Of a stretch of 64,000 nucleotides of DNA, positions 33,960-45,850 are shown one piece after another (position 1 is the first letter of the stretch; each line of letters opens with the position of its first letter). Under the pieces are notes generated by a model, which made no database searches, was not told the origin of the DNA, and worked only from the letters and a program-made list of their open reading frames with translations. The DNA lies in assembly GCF_016859285.1 (NCBI RefSeq), contig NC_053400.1, forward strand, positions 32,717,501-32,781,500, written 5' to 3'. This DNA comes from Xiphias gladius. Taxonomy: Eukaryota; Chordata; Actinopteri; Istiophoriformes; Xiphiidae. Position numbers and translations under genes: made by a program.

Positions 33960-34180
33960 TTTTTCTTTGTCACATATCATTGTAAACTGAATATATTTAA
34001 TTTTTAGACTGTTAGTTGGAGAAAACAAGGCATCTGAAGACGTCAGCTTGGGCTTCGGGAAACTGTGACAGTCATTTTTCAATATTTTTGGTAATTTTAA
34101 AGACAAAACAACTAATTGAACAGTCGTGAAAATAATCTGCATATTAATCGCAAATGAAAATAATCGTTAGCTGCAGCTCA
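33960..34180 (-). repeat. hAT-like MITE family copy
   Basis: Reads in reverse: GCATCTGAAGACGTCAGCTT, GGGCTTCGGGAAACTGTGAC, AAATGAAAATAATCGTTAGC, ending CTGCAGCTC. The motif GGGCTTYGGGAAACTGTGAC is shared with the 31-kb element. Confidence 0.65.
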
Positions 34181-34577
34181 ACTGATAACACAACTAAAGC
34201 ATAATAATAAATTGATAAAATGAGAGATGTATAAATATTAACAATTACTGTTTAAGAAGTGAATAAATGAATTAATAATGAACTTTGCAGATAATACATT
34301 TGTTCTGCAAGTAAATATACTGTATATCTATGATTTTTTTTTCTTCAAAGACCCTATTGGTTTGTAAGAGCAGGGGAATTAAGTTTCAACTCAATCGAGA
34401 CAAAAGGAAAAAAGTTTGGGAACAAAAAAAAGAAAACGTAAATTTCCAAACAAAATAAGACATCATCTATAAATCTGTTACTCATGTTGTCATAGTAACA
34501 AATAATTTGATGTAATATCTATTTTCTCTCTAATTTTAAATGTCACTTCACCTGTAGCTCTGACCCGAGCTTGTCGG

Positions 34578-34638
34578 CCAATCAGGAGCCGTCCTACCAC
34601 AGCCGCATCCAATCAGATTCGACGGAGCGCTATTTGAA
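34578..34638 (+). promoter_or_regulatory. ccnb2: ccnb2 cell-cycle promoter: two CCAAT boxes and CDE/CHR
   Basis: Two forward CCAAT boxes, each in a CCAATCAG context, start at 34578 and 34609, exactly 31 bp apart. A CHR element TTTGAA lies at 34633-34638, preceded by a CDE-like GAGCGC (34625-34630). This matches the known NF-Y plus DREAM/MuvB architecture that restricts cyclin B2 expression to G2/M. The ATG is about 150 bp downstream, and no TATA box was seen. Confidence 0.85.
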
Positions 34639-34789
34639 AGCCGCTCGCCTCTGCGTCGTTTACCTGCGCGAGTCGGTGTCGCTTTCGCGGATCTGGTCGG
34701 TAAATTGTTCCGGTCGGCGCTTGAACCGAATCGACCGTTCCGCCGCGTCTTTAGGCCGCAGTTTGACGTCTCTGCCGCCGACGTTAAAG

Positions 34790-35346
34790 ATGTCGTCCGT
34801 GGGAGTCCGCGCTGTGGTAGGTAACCGGAGTTCGCTTCGCCGTTTCACCGCGTTTGGTTGTTTGTGAAGCGGCCGCCGTTGCCTCCGTTCGCCGCCTCTT
34901 CCCTCCGAGGCCTTTCTGTTCGCCTCTGCTTCTCATAACCGTCGGAGACTCTAGAGCGACGTTTCAGGAGCTTGTGTTCATTCTCTGGGGTTTATTTCCT
35001 CGTTTTAATGATTTGGTTTGTTTTATTTGTTTTTTTTTTAGCAGCTACCAGCCGCAGAGAACCCAGTGAAGATGGGCAAGGCCGCGGCAGCGGGTCCGAG
35101 GAGAGCCGCTCTCGGAGAGATCACCAACTTTCCCGGAGCAGCGGTCAACACAAAGGTAACGACCCGGAGGAACAGCGCTGCTTGATCCAGCAGCTGCCTG
35201 GTCCACATGCTGTCTCAAGCCCCCCTTCGGCTTCATTCTGTTAAAGCCGGACTCTGTAACGTCTGATCTGAACAGTGGCCGTATGTGACAGTTACAGGCT
35301 AATGCTAACTAGGCTAGCAGTTTTTGTGTGTGTGTGTGTGTGTGTG

Positions 35347-35397
<51 letters not shown>

Positions 35398-37508
35398 TTG
35401 GCACCAACAGCTAACTTTCCTGATGCTAACTACTAAAACAAGTGTATTTGTAAAACACACTTCATGCACAAGCAGTTCAAAGTGCTTAACGTGACGCATT
35501 AAACTAAGAAAAACGGGATAAAAACATTAAAATGCGAGTTAGAAGCTTAGCACAGACATGAAAACAGTGTCTGTATTAAACCTACTGGTTTTAACTCTAG
35601 CACACGCAGAGAGGAGTCAGTCAGTGAACCGACTCATAACATGTAGAACTTGCTCACACAAAGGAATATTAACCTTCTGATTTGGCAGTTATGAGAAACT
35701 TGAGACACTATTAACCAACTAATTATCAGTTGTGTATTTTGTTGTTTAAAAACAGACCATGAACAATCTTAAACGTTTCCATTTGACTGAACCAGAACTG
35801 TCAACTGGCAAGTTGCAGTTAAAAAGCCTAGTGACAGAGCAGCGTGGGACAAACAGCACAGGACACAATTAAAATTCAGTACCTCACACACCATGTCAGC
35901 AACAGTTTCATCTTCGACAAAACTAAACAAAGGAGACTTGTGTATAAAAGGTAAAACCTGGTGTCAGCACAAGTTTGGATAACTTTTTTAGATGGTGTTT
36001 TATTTCGGCTTGAACATTAATAGAACTACTGCTGTCATCTGGTAGGACACTTCTGAGTGCACAAATGGCATTTGACTTGTCTCCTCAGAGGACGGGACCA
36101 ACCAAAGCATCTTGTGCCCAAAAAGCCAAACCCGCCGCAGTCCAGGTGGTGCGTCCGGCCCCCCGGGTCCAAGGACCTGCAGAACCTGTCCCTTCAGTTC
36201 CCGAGGGGCCGGCTGACGCCTCCATGAAGGAGGAGGAACTGTGCCAGGCTTTCTCCGAGGCGCTGCTGTCTGTGCAGGACGTGGACGAGCAGGACGCAGA
36301 CCTGCCGCAGCTCTGCTCCGAATATGTTAAAGATATCTACAACTATCTGCACCTCCTGGAGGTGATTTATTCCTCCACTCAGACAAAGTCGCTGCTTTTC
36401 TTCTGTATTTTGTATTACAACATCGTCCCTCCCCGCAGGTGCAGCAGGCTGTACGAGCCAACTACATGCAGGGTTATGAAATCACCGAGCGCATGCGGGC
36501 TCTTCTGATCGACTGGCTGGTCCAGGTTCACTCCAGGTTCCAGCTGCTGCAGGAGACTCTGTACCTCACAGTTGCCGTCCTGGATCGTTTCCTACAGGTG
36601 AGATCAGTCGAAATCGTCTTCCCCCTCGTGTTTTGTGAGCTGAGTTTAAAAACCGCCTCCTGCCGTGCCGCAGGTCCAGCCGGTCTCTCGCAGGAAGCTG
36701 CAGCTGGTCGGCGTGACGGCCATGCTGGTGGCCTGTAAATACGAGGAGATGTACGCCCCAGAGGTCGGGGACTTTGCCTACATCACGGACAACGCGTTTA
36801 CGAAGTCTCAGATCCTGGAGATGGAGCAGCTGGTTCTGAGGAGCCTCAACTTTCAGCTGGGACGTCCTCTTCCGTTGCACTTCCTCAGGCGGGCTTCGAA
36901 GGTGGCGAATGTGAGTTTGCCACACGGATGTAATGTTCATCCAGTGTTGATACGATCTTGACGCTGTGAGAAGCTGGAAAAACGTCCGTTCAGCAGTTCC
37001 CTGGATGTTTTCAGTGCTAGTCCAAACTGCAACGATCACCTGTCACCTGCTGCTCCAAATATTTTAAAACAAACCAACAATACACTTTAATTTCCATATG
37101 TAGACTTCAGTTGTCTGCAGTTACTATGAACAGACCTCGTACACGGCCTCATTTGTGTGCAATAAAAAGCGGCGAATGTTTAGTCTCAGATCAGCAACCG
37201 ACATATTTTTTGATTTGGCTGTTTTGTAGGCTGCAGCCCTTCTGGCTTCTAACGCGAGGAGGCCGAGCGTTAAGTTTCGTGTGTCATGGCTTCTAATGAA
37301 GCTGTGCTGAATCGTGTTTTTTAATCGTTGCCATTTTTATTGTTCGTTGTGTTGCGCACCAAGTTTTGAGTTGCAGATGTTTTTTATTTTTTTTTTTTTT
37401 TTTTTTTTGGACAATCTACTTGTTTTACATCCAGTTCACTTTTACTGCTGGATGTGTCGGGACAAGTTTGATTGCTGTGATTTAAAACAAACAAGGTTAT
37501 GAAACGTT

Positions 37509-37553
<45 letters not shown>

Positions 37554-38082
37554 CTGTTTCTTTCAGTCTGACGTAGAGAGACACACGCTGGCCAAGTACC
37601 TGATGGAGCTGACCCTCCTCGACTACGACATGGTGCACTATCGGCCCTCGGAGGTCGCTGCCGCTTCGCTGTGTCTCTCTCAGCTGCTGCTTGACGGGCT
37701 GCCGTGGGTGAGTTTGGAGTTCGGCTCCACCGGTTTTTGTGTGTGTGTTGTTGTTCTTAATCGTCCCGCCCTGTCGTGTCAGTCTCCAACGCAGCAGCAC
37801 TACTCTACCTACGACGAGGCCCACCTGAAGCCGATCGTGCAGCACATCGCCAAAAATGTTGTGACGGTGAACGAGGGGAAATCGAAGTTCCAGGTCGGTC
37901 GGCCGACGCAAAGCACGACTTACGATCTTTGATAAAGAGATGGTGACGTTAACCGACTTGTTTCTGTGCAGGCTGTCAAGAACAAGTACTCGAGCAGCAA
38001 GCTGATGAAGATCAGCCTCATTCCTCAGCTGAAGTCGGCGATCGTCAGGAACATGGCGGCTCCTCTGCTCAACAACCCTTGA
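34790..38082 (+). CDS. ccnb2: G2/mitotic-specific cyclin B2
   Basis: Regulatory partner of CDK1 for entry into mitosis. Eight coding exons join in frame: 34790-34816, 35042-35155, 36089-36361, 36439-36597, 36674-36910, 37567-37707, 37783-37893 and 37972-38082, encoding 390 aa (human 398). A destruction box RAALGEITN spans residues 30-38. The B2-type signature [16 protein letters not shown] lies before the cyclin fold. The first cyclin box starts near [16 protein letters not shown] (157-172) and continues through [20 protein letters not shown]. The second includes [20 protein letters not shown]. The tail is [21 protein letters not shown] tandem acceptor TAGCAG at exon 2 could add or skip one Gln. 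A (GT)20 tract ends 16 nt before exon 6. Start is the ATG after the CHR promoter. B2 rather than B1 is chosen from the signature motif. Confidence 0.96.
35325..35389. repeat. (TG)n microsatellite in ccnb2 intron 2
   Basis: TG run with one CTG interruption, followed by a short GA run. Confidence 0.95.
35445..35535. repeat. dispersed 'GTTCAAAGTGCTT' repeat fragment in ccnb2 intron 2
   Basis: GCAGTTCAAAGTGCTTAACG followed by ATAAAAACATTAAAA, related to the copy at 20725-20815. Confidence 0.45.
37511..37551. repeat. (GT)20 microsatellite next to ccnb2 exon 6 acceptor
   Basis: Twenty GT units end at 37550-37551; only GGCTGTTTCTTTCAG separates them from exon 6 at 37567. A 20-base T run lies about 110 bp further upstream. 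Confidence 0.95.
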
Positions 38083-38172
38083 GGCGAACTTGCGCGTCTT
38101 CGTCAGCGGACGTTTCACTTGCACTTTATTTTAGATCGATCACAACCTGTGGAGAAACCCTACCTAGTTTTT

Positions 38173-38178
38173 AATAAA
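38173..38178 (+). terminator. ccnb2: ccnb2 poly(A) signal AATAAA
   Basis: AATAAA 90 bases after the stop codon, followed by GT/T-rich DNA. Confidence 0.75.
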
Positions 38179-38179
38179 A

Positions 38180-39970
38180 TGTTTTTAGAATTTTTGAGCC
38201 GAGCGTCGTGGTTTGTTCAGACGTTTGGCCACTAATTTTCCTTTTTTTTTTTTTTTATATCGGACATTTTACCAAAATGATTTTACTCCACCTGATGTTT
38301 TGTGGCCTGAGCCTGATGAGAAGTTGCAGATTGAACAACTCAAAACCACTGGTTTTAATCCTTAATGTGATATTTCAAAATTTTTAATGTTAAATCTTAG
38401 TCTGAAAAGTCATGTCAAATAAATGCAATGGATTAAAAGTATAAAATGGAAATACTCAGGTAATAGTACAAGAGTACTTCCAAATTGTAATTAAGTACAG
38501 TACTTGAGCAACGGTACTTAGTTACTTTTTACCACCGACTAGGACCAGTGGAAGAAATACTCCAGATCTTTTACTTGAGCAGGAGTATCAATACCACAGT
38601 GTAGAAACACTTTTACAAGTAAAAGTCCTGCGCTGACACATTTAATTAAATGTAAAAGTGTATGTTAGCATCAAAAGATACGTTTCAGAACAATCATGTT
38701 GCAGCAGGTCCAGGTGGAGCTAATTCTAACTAAATGTGCCGCTGGGTAGTTTAATTTATAATGCATCAGAATTTATTAGTGGATTACACTTTTAATCTGC
38801 AAACTAAAGTTGTGTAGGTTTAAAAAAAATATATTTTCCTCCTATGTGGCTGGGTAGAATTAGAAAGTAGCATAAAATGGAAATAACGGCGGGTAAATCT
38901 ACTTAGTTCCTGACAGCTGATGCTGCTGTTTGTAGAGGAACAGATCAGGCCACTGTGACCCAGTGAGGAAAAGAAATCCTGTCTGAGGTCAGCGGCTCAC
39001 ATAGTGTCATTAATCCTGAGCATCACTCATCTGTTATAAAACCCTCCGAAGGCCGGGGATCCGCCGAGAAGCTGCATCTCCAGCCCCTCGCTTTTTTTTT
39101 TTTTTTTTTTTTGTCATCGTTGGACGCCTGAACCCTGCATCACCACGTGAAGACAATCGGACACTTTTAGCTCTGTGGGGACAGTGTGTCTGCGCTCCTC
39201 TGTACCTCCGTGGCGGCGGAGGCCGTAGAATAACGGCATCTATTAAACCAGCTCATGCTCCCTCACACGCTGGACGGACGGACGGACTGAATGTGGTGTG
39301 TGGAGGAGCATTGTGCTCCTCAGACTGACCCTGACCTCACCACCCCCACCCCCCCCCTCCACCAGACAGGTCAGTGAGGACTGAATGGTGTGACACACCG
39401 TGATCTGCTTCACACAACAGAAATGTTACCACTGTAACATCTGGAACTCCTTTTTATTTCTGTTTTTCCTGGAATTTATGATTTTTTTTTTTTTTTTTTA
39501 CCAACTGGGGGGTTGTCAGTAAAAAACAAAGGTTGCTGGTTGTTTAATAGGCTGATTTCCAGTATTTCTAGACTCTCATATAATTTTCACTACTTTTAGA
39601 GCTTTAATTTCCCGACCTGAATAAAATGTAAAATATAATTTAATGTGACAAAAGCTGGTCTTGCATTTGAATTAAAGGTTGATTTATATAATTTCGCAGA
39701 TCTCAGTGTTTCTTTATAAACAATGTACATTTAAATGTGGAAAAGATGTAAAATCTATATATTGTATATAATAATGGGGTTTTTAGTAAAAACTGAACCG
39801 GTTGTAAAAATAAGCGTGAATTTTGCTTTTTGTGTTTCTATCATCCCCCTAAGAAAATATTCCCCCTTTTGTGTCATACACACTTGCAGAGCAGCCTGGT
39901 TTTAACCCCCCCGATCGTGCCACGATGAGGCGCGTGCGTGGCGGGGGTGTAGGGGTTAAAAAAGGTCACT
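38180..39970. other. intergenic DNA between ccnb2 and the cd82-type gene
   Basis: No coding exon recognised. 38440-38900 is a dispersed AAGTA-type repeat. Poly(T) runs occur near 39091 and 39482. The rest is unassigned. Confidence 0.6.
38440..38900. repeat. dispersed AAGTAAAAGTACT-type repeats, apparently two abutting copies
   Basis: TTAAGTACAGTACTTGAGCA and GTTACTTTTTACCACCGACT end one copy; CCAGTGGAAGAAATACTCCA and CAAGTAAAAGTCCTGCGCTG begin another in the opposite orientation. Confidence 0.6.
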
Positions 39971-39979
39971 TGACGTGTT

Positions 39980-40248
39980 AGTTCCCACATCGACCACACG
40001 GTGGGGACCGGAGGAGGTTCCCCCGCTGCTGCTGCTGCTGCTGCTGCCGCCGCCTCCTGCTGCCTCCGGTCCGTGCTCCGCTTCAGTCTGCAGACTCCGC
40101 CGCCGCCGCCGCCTCGTCTCCCCCGTCGAGCAGGAGTCCGCTCACAGCGCACACGGGACCCGCACAGCCGCCCGCTGCCACCGCGACGCACTTTGCGACG
40201 CAATTTAGCGCAGAGAGAAAAAGGGAGGAAAAAAAGAACCAAAAGCAG
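39980..40248 (+). promoter_or_regulatory. CpG-rich block with probable noncoding exon 1 of the cd82-type gene
   Basis: The GC content rises sharply from about 39.98 to 40.8 kb, with (CTG)n/(CCG)n runs at 40023-40060 and 40097-40114. A perfect donor CAG|GTGAGT ends a potential exon at 40248. The first coding exon of the tetraspanin has an acceptor at 53221-53222, ten bases before its ATG, so an upstream noncoding exon is required. This is the only strong CpG island between ccnb2 and that exon. If correct, intron 1 is about 13 kb. A (GGTC)n run follows near 40345-40370. Confidence 0.5.
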
Positions 40249-40870
40249 GTGAGTACCCGACAACTCCGAGTCCGGTAAAACCGTCCCGCGGACGGAAACT
40301 GCTCCATAACACGAGGCGCGCTTGGCTGCTCGGATCGATCACCGGCCGGTCGGTCGGTCGGTCGGTCGGCGGACGGCGTGTGGAAACGGCCGCGTTTCGG
40401 AGCTGCGCTTCCTGAATTGGATGAGCTGAGGAGGCTGCTGATGTGGCGCCCGAGTGGGTGATTTATGCGTCTGACACGACGAAGAGCTTCGCTATCAGGC
40501 CACTCAACGCTTCCCGAGACGAAGTTTCCTGCTTGGATCGGACCGAACCGCACGCTCGCGTTGCACGGTTGAACCCCCCCCCCGGTTGTTACTACTCTCC
40601 CTCGGTAAAACCGACTGAAACACCGTGGACATGCGGTCGACTCGGGGTCTGGCCGAACTTTCTCCGCTGCGAACTCGCCGCTTCTTCGCAAGCGTCGTGA
40701 CACAGACGTCCCCCGCTCGGCTCCGGCGGAGAGGAGCTGGGGGGCCCCCGCCGCGGGCAGTTTGGTGCAGGGAGAGAAAGTGGAGGTGAGGTCGGGCAGC
40801 TGCTGTCGCTTTGGGGGGAGAGGGCGGAGTGGACTTTGTCCAAAACTGGACTTCAGAGACACCTTCACAG

Positions 40871-40907
<37 letters not shown>

Positions 40908-42049
40908 AATTTCCTTTATCAGCTCCTGCAGCCTGATTCAATCAACAGTATTTGGCCCTTTCCGTGTCAAAGAGACTGAAGGACTTTCTGCCATGAGGCT
41001 TTTTTTGTTTTGTTTTTTGGTTTTGCTGGTTTAAACAGAGCATTTGTCCCCTTGCGAGCCCTCGTTACCAGTTTCACGTGTCTACCAGCCAAAGGCTCGT
41101 CTTTTTCTGCATCTTTCTTTTTCGGGTCCAAAGGGGTGAAAACATCTCACGTTTCCCCGGTTTAAAAACAGACAGACAAAAACACCAACAGGTCTTATTT
41201 TGTGTGGCGGAAACGGTTCTGCGTGGTTCCTCTCCTGGTTAACCTGGTTTCTGTCGCAGGGGCCGGCGGTTCAGACCCTCACAGGACAACGAGACCCGGG
41301 GGGGTTACATCACGAAGAGCAAATTTACCACAACACGATTTAAACAGTCGGACGAAACCGGGAGAAAAAAAAAAGAAAAACGTGAGAAGGCCGAGAAAAT
41401 GAAAGTTGGCGACGGGACTTTGGGGCCAGTTTTGAGCGTAACTGGAGTGAAGCTACGGCTAACGAAGGTTTTCCTCGCATATTAGGGCCGGCGCTTTTCA
41501 TTTTACAAAATTAAGTATTGGAACTTTAATGACCTGTTTTTCTATCTAAAAAAAAAAAAAAAAAAAGCTCACAGACTGTTTTGAAGTAGTTTGTGTTGTG
41601 GTCCAGCAGAGGGCGCTCTAAAAAAAGAGGACGCGGGCGGGCCGAGCCGATCGATTCAACCGCGACACCGAAGCTTCTCAGAAGCATTTCGGGTTCTTCG
41701 CCGTCGACGGCCTCTGATGCCGGTGCGGGTGAATCGTGTGTTTTTTAGTTTCTAAATTTGTTCTAATTTGACAATTCCTGAAAAAGCAGCAGCCCTGTTA
41801 CCTGTCGACCTGCCGAGTAGTTCTGCGATGAATCTTTTGGCCTTTGTGTTGTCAGGGAATAGCGAAACGTTCTCACGTGTGAGGAGCTGCAGACGCCATA
41901 TATTTGGCATTGCGGCTTGATAATTCATTTCCAAACCAAAAGTTTCTATTCGCCACTGAAGAGCGACGAAGCTACCTGTCGTATTTAATGTCTCCTGGAC
42001 ACTTCTGTCGTTTTTGACTAGTTCCTGTTGTGTTCAGGGCCATGAATCC

Positions 42050-42342
42050 ATGAATCATTTGGACTCTAAAATGTCAGAAGACGGTAATGAAATAAAATAA
42101 AATAAAATAAAATAAAATAAATAATAATAATAATAATGCTCGTCTTCAAATGTCTTGTTTTGTCCAACAAAGTCCAAAACCCGAAGAAATTCAGTTTAGA
42201 AAATATTCATGTGAGAAGCTGGAACCAGAGAATTGTTGTAAATTTGTCTTTAAAAAAAAAAACAATGGCTCAAAACAATCGATCAGTTATTGAGATGAAG
42301 ATTTTCCGTCTTGACTTGGCGACTAATGGTTGAGGCTCTAGT
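42050..42342 (+). repeat. hAT-like MITE family copy
   Basis: TCTAAAATGTCAGAAGACGG, then an (AATAA)n expansion at 42088-42135, CTTCAAATGTCTTGTTTTGT, AAAGTCCAAAACCCGAAGAA, GTGAGAAGCTGGAACCAGAG, ending GTTGAGGCTCTA. Confidence 0.7.
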
Positions 42343-43457
42343 CGTGTTCTGTGCTGAGCGTTTCTACGTTTGCCTGTGTTTTTCAGTTTGTTTTGGGTTT
42401 TTTTTTTCTTGGTATCTTGGTTCCGTCTGTTTTTCCCGCGTGGCTTTTAACCTGCAGCGCGTGGAGCTCTCCGGGCCACCGTACCCGGCCCCATGAATCG
42501 GTTATGAAAATAGCAGCCGGTTTGATTTTTTTCCGTTCAATCAGTTAATCGACGAACCGTTTCAGGAGAGGAGCCCCCGCTCGTCGACCGGCCCGTGTCC
42601 CCGTTTAAAGCTTCCTGGGACTGGTGTGTGTTTTACGAGGGCTGGTTTGTGTTACAGATGGAAATGTGGGTCAGAGTGTTTGTTTTTTTTGTTTGTGCTT
42701 GGAGGCATCGACGCCCAGTCAATATTTCACCCCCCCCCCATCCCCGAGTTCTTCCGTCGATTCCTCGACATGCGAGGCAGTAAATGGGTTCAGCTGCGAG
42801 GCCCGCTTCACTCCGGCATGACCTTAATTACCTTTCCATACGCCGGGAACAGAAAAGTGTGTCTTGTTTAATGGATGGCGGCGTCCCGGAGTTCAGCGGG
42901 TGTTGGCGGTTAAGGTTTGGACTCCTGTCAAGGCAAGAGAGGAGAATGTTTTCTCTCTTCTTTTTTTTTAATTTTCCAGTTTGGCTGCATTCTGGGCGCC
43001 TTGGCCGTCAGGGCTCCCTGTAAGTGTCTGACATCTTTGCCGTGACGAGTCCAACCCGGCACCACGCCTGCGTGTCTACAGTGTAGGAGACACCCTGAAC
43101 GGAGTCCGCGTGTTAATGGAGAGGAGCATGTTTCTCGGAGGAGTGAGAACTGAATGTGACTGAGACTCGCCCACAGCGACGATTTGTCCGTAACCTGTTC
43201 GCCCTGTTTGGTGGAACTGCCCTGCGGGTAATTACGGGTTGAACCAGGGTTGAGCCGCTTGAGCCGCCCGCGTCTCGCCTCCACGACGACCAGCACGGCG
43301 GACTCCAGCAGAGGTTCGCTCACAGAGAGCGAGGGGTCAATCCTGCCGGATGAGACCCGCTCCTCACGAACTAAGACCACACTCGCAGTGAAGGAGTGGA
43401 ATTTCACAAAAGTTGAATTCCTTCCAGTCGCAGGGAAACTTGCCGTCCTTTTTTTTT

Positions 43458-43660
43458 AAAGCTGCAACAATTAGTCGAACTATTTTGACAATTGAATATG
43501 AATTTCTAGCCAGTTTTTGAGCGAGAAAGCTAAAAGATTTGCTGGTTCCAGCTTCTCACTTGCGGGAATCTGCTGTTCTTTGTCAGACATGATGGTAGAC
43601 CGCATACCTTTCTGTGTTTTGGACTAAACATTTGAAGATGTCACCTATTTGATTCTGGCA
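43458..43660 (-). repeat. hAT-like MITE family copy
   Basis: Starts AAAGCTGCAACAATTAGTCG (family right end, inverted), then TTGCTGGTTCCAGCTTCTCA and GGACTAAACATTTGAAGATG. The far end is degraded. Confidence 0.65.
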
Positions 43661-44709
43661 AACAGTAAAAAGCATCTCTCTCTAATCTGGATTCAGATTC
43701 GTTAGAATACTATTGAGCCCCATCCCAACGTGGGAATGACGGCTTGTATCATCAGTGGGGAAATCTGAAAAGACCTAAAAATGGATTTCTGTGAAACACG
43801 GTGGGCCGATTGACCTGCCACTGAAACTTTGATCATTGATTAGTTGATGGACGGTTTTGATACGCGCTTTTTTTTTTGGCAGAAAAACTGCCAGCAGATA
43901 AAGCAAAGTCTCATAGACACGTGCGTCGGATCATCAACCGTCGGTCAGTTGTACTCGCTTTACGGTACAAATGATTGACAGTGTGCAAGATTGTGAATAT
44001 TTTCCAGTGTCAGGTTTCCGTCACGTTTTCCGCTCGGTCTTCCGTCGTCTGAGCCTTTTTGACCACCTCATCTCGCTGCGTCCTCTTCCTCTGCAGTGGT
44101 TTAATGGCACCGACTGGAGAATCGGCTCCAGCTGTTTAACTCCATGAACCAAATCCAGTGTTTGCGCAGCGGTGGTGGACGGAAACGCGCAATGAATCTG
44201 CATTTGCTTTTGCAGGTTTCAGTTTAAATGCGCACCGGATTCGGATGGAAGCTTGACCAGCGCTGCTCAGCAACACACTAGTTGTGACGTGTTACAGTAA
44301 CGTGATCGACGTTTTTCAGTAAGGAGTAGTTTAAGGGTTTACGTTACATCTGTTCATCTCAGCAAAACTCTACTTGAACATTTTGTCGGCTTGTCCGCTG
44401 TCTGGATTAGGAGGGGGGATCAAAATCGGTTTGGTCCCTCGGGTGGAGCTCAGTGGACGGACCGGTCCGGTCCGGGTTGGCGTGGTGCGGGAGGCGTTGT
44501 GCGGAGGCGGTCGGGTCCCCCCAAAGTTGGTCATTCGCATGGTGTGTATCCCCAGCCGGCCTCGGTCCCGTCAGCCGCGGGGACGCCCTCGTTCCGGAGT
44601 CACCTGGTTTTGTTGAGCTGGTGGGTCTGTGAACCTGCAGCTGGGGCCACGACCTTTGTGGAGAGTCGTGTGCAGTCAAAAAAAAAGCACTCAGCGTGGG
44701 CTCTGGATG

Positions 44710-44842
44710 ATTGTGATCGGCATTTGCCACTATTTTCTGACATTTATTTATTTTTTATTAGAACCAACGATTAATCAGTTAATCGAGAAAGCAACTGGTA
44801 GATTAATAGATAATGAAATAATCAATAGTTGCAGCCCTAATC
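44710..44842 (-). repeat. hAT-like MITE fragment
   Basis: CCACTATTTTCTGACATTTA, GATTAATCAGTTAATCGAGA and the terminal CAATAGTTGCAGCCCTAAT. Confidence 0.65.
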
Positions 44843-45259
44843 TCATTGTGTATATCTCAAATATGCAGCAGATCAGGGGTTAAATTGAGCCGATTTGTCG
44901 TCATTTGAAGTCGCAACCCATTTCTCCATTGGTTGGCAGTGCATCCATGCAGGCGGCATCATCGTATTCACGCGGCTTCTGTCAGCTCGAGTTCCCTTCC
45001 TCCAGGCGTGGGGCTTTTTACATCACCTACAGCGCAGCCAAAAGGTGTGTCGGGTGTCTGTCGCGAGTCCTTCGACCGGCTCTGGCGGTTTTTATTGTGC
45101 GGAGGAAACGTAAGGCGGCAGCAACCCCCCGAGTGTCGAGTTCCCCCTTTTGTTGCTTCAGAGAAAGTGGCGTCTGAGAGCTGCCGTTGTTTTGTGTGTG
45201 GAAATAACTGGCCGTGTAAAGCAACAAACAAACAAGCATCAAAAGCAACGTATCCTGTG

Positions 45260-45850
45260 AGCTAGAGCTGCAAAGATTAGTCGATTAATCGATTGGTTGA
45301 TTGCGGTGGTGGAAGAAGTACTCAAAGCCTTTTTTACGCAAGTAAAGGTAGCAATACAACAAAGTAAAAATACTCCATTGCCGTAAAAGTCCTGCATTCG
45401 AAAGTGTATTTGAAGTAAAAAAATCATCAGAAAAGCTCGATAGTAAAAGTACTTGGCTCTCGGGACTGATGCATTTTTCTATCTGACCTTATTCAAGGCT
45501 TCAGCGGCATTTTACCGTCGGAGCTGCTCCGGGTGGAGCTGCTTTGAACTACTTCATGTACAGTTAGACGGGTTAGTCCACTGGTTCCCAACCTGGGGCT
45601 CGGGCCCCTCCGAAGGGTCACCAGAAAAACCTGGGGGGTCATGAGAAGATTCATGGGAGAGCAAAGAAGAAAAAAATGTTTTCCGTTTTTTGGGGGGATT
45701 TTTTTTCTCTCATTTTTGTTTTTTGTGAAATATTGTTAGAGGTTGGTCGTAAATAGTTGAGTAAGGTCGGGTCTTTATTGATTTATTGATTAGAGGATGG
45801 ATAGCAGCATGCTTGAAGGAAGATTGGCTGTAACCACTGACTAGGGAGGG
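45260..45850. repeat. cluster of three abutting dispersed repeats
   Basis: A truncated MITE end (CTAGAGCTGCAAAGATTAGT, 45262-45302) runs straight into an AAGTAAAAG-type repeat (GGTGGTGGAAGAAGTACTCA, to about 45480). That is followed by a third element beginning CTGGTTCCCAACCTGGGGCT (about 45575-45850). All three are familiar teleost repeats. Confidence 0.6.

Larger units (their letters stand above)
29668..34560. other. kmt5b 3' flank and intergenic DNA
   Basis: No coding exon recognised. The left part may be long 3' UTR. A hAT-like MITE (31048-31390), a family B repeat (about 32985-33480) and another MITE copy (about 33960-34180) fill much of the rest. 32.1-32.4 kb is AT-rich with a 15-base A run. 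Confidence 0.55.

Noticed and set aside
37384-38124. 246-codon - strand frame opposite ccnb2 exons
   Set aside because: It is the shadow of ccnb2 coding exons plus microsatellite and poly(T), with His/Thr and Lys runs. The + strand reconstruction explains the exons fully.
40083-40868. 261-codon - strand frame in the CpG island
   Set aside because: It arises from GC-rich, stop-poor DNA with trinucleotide repeats, contains Ala runs, and matches no known protein.
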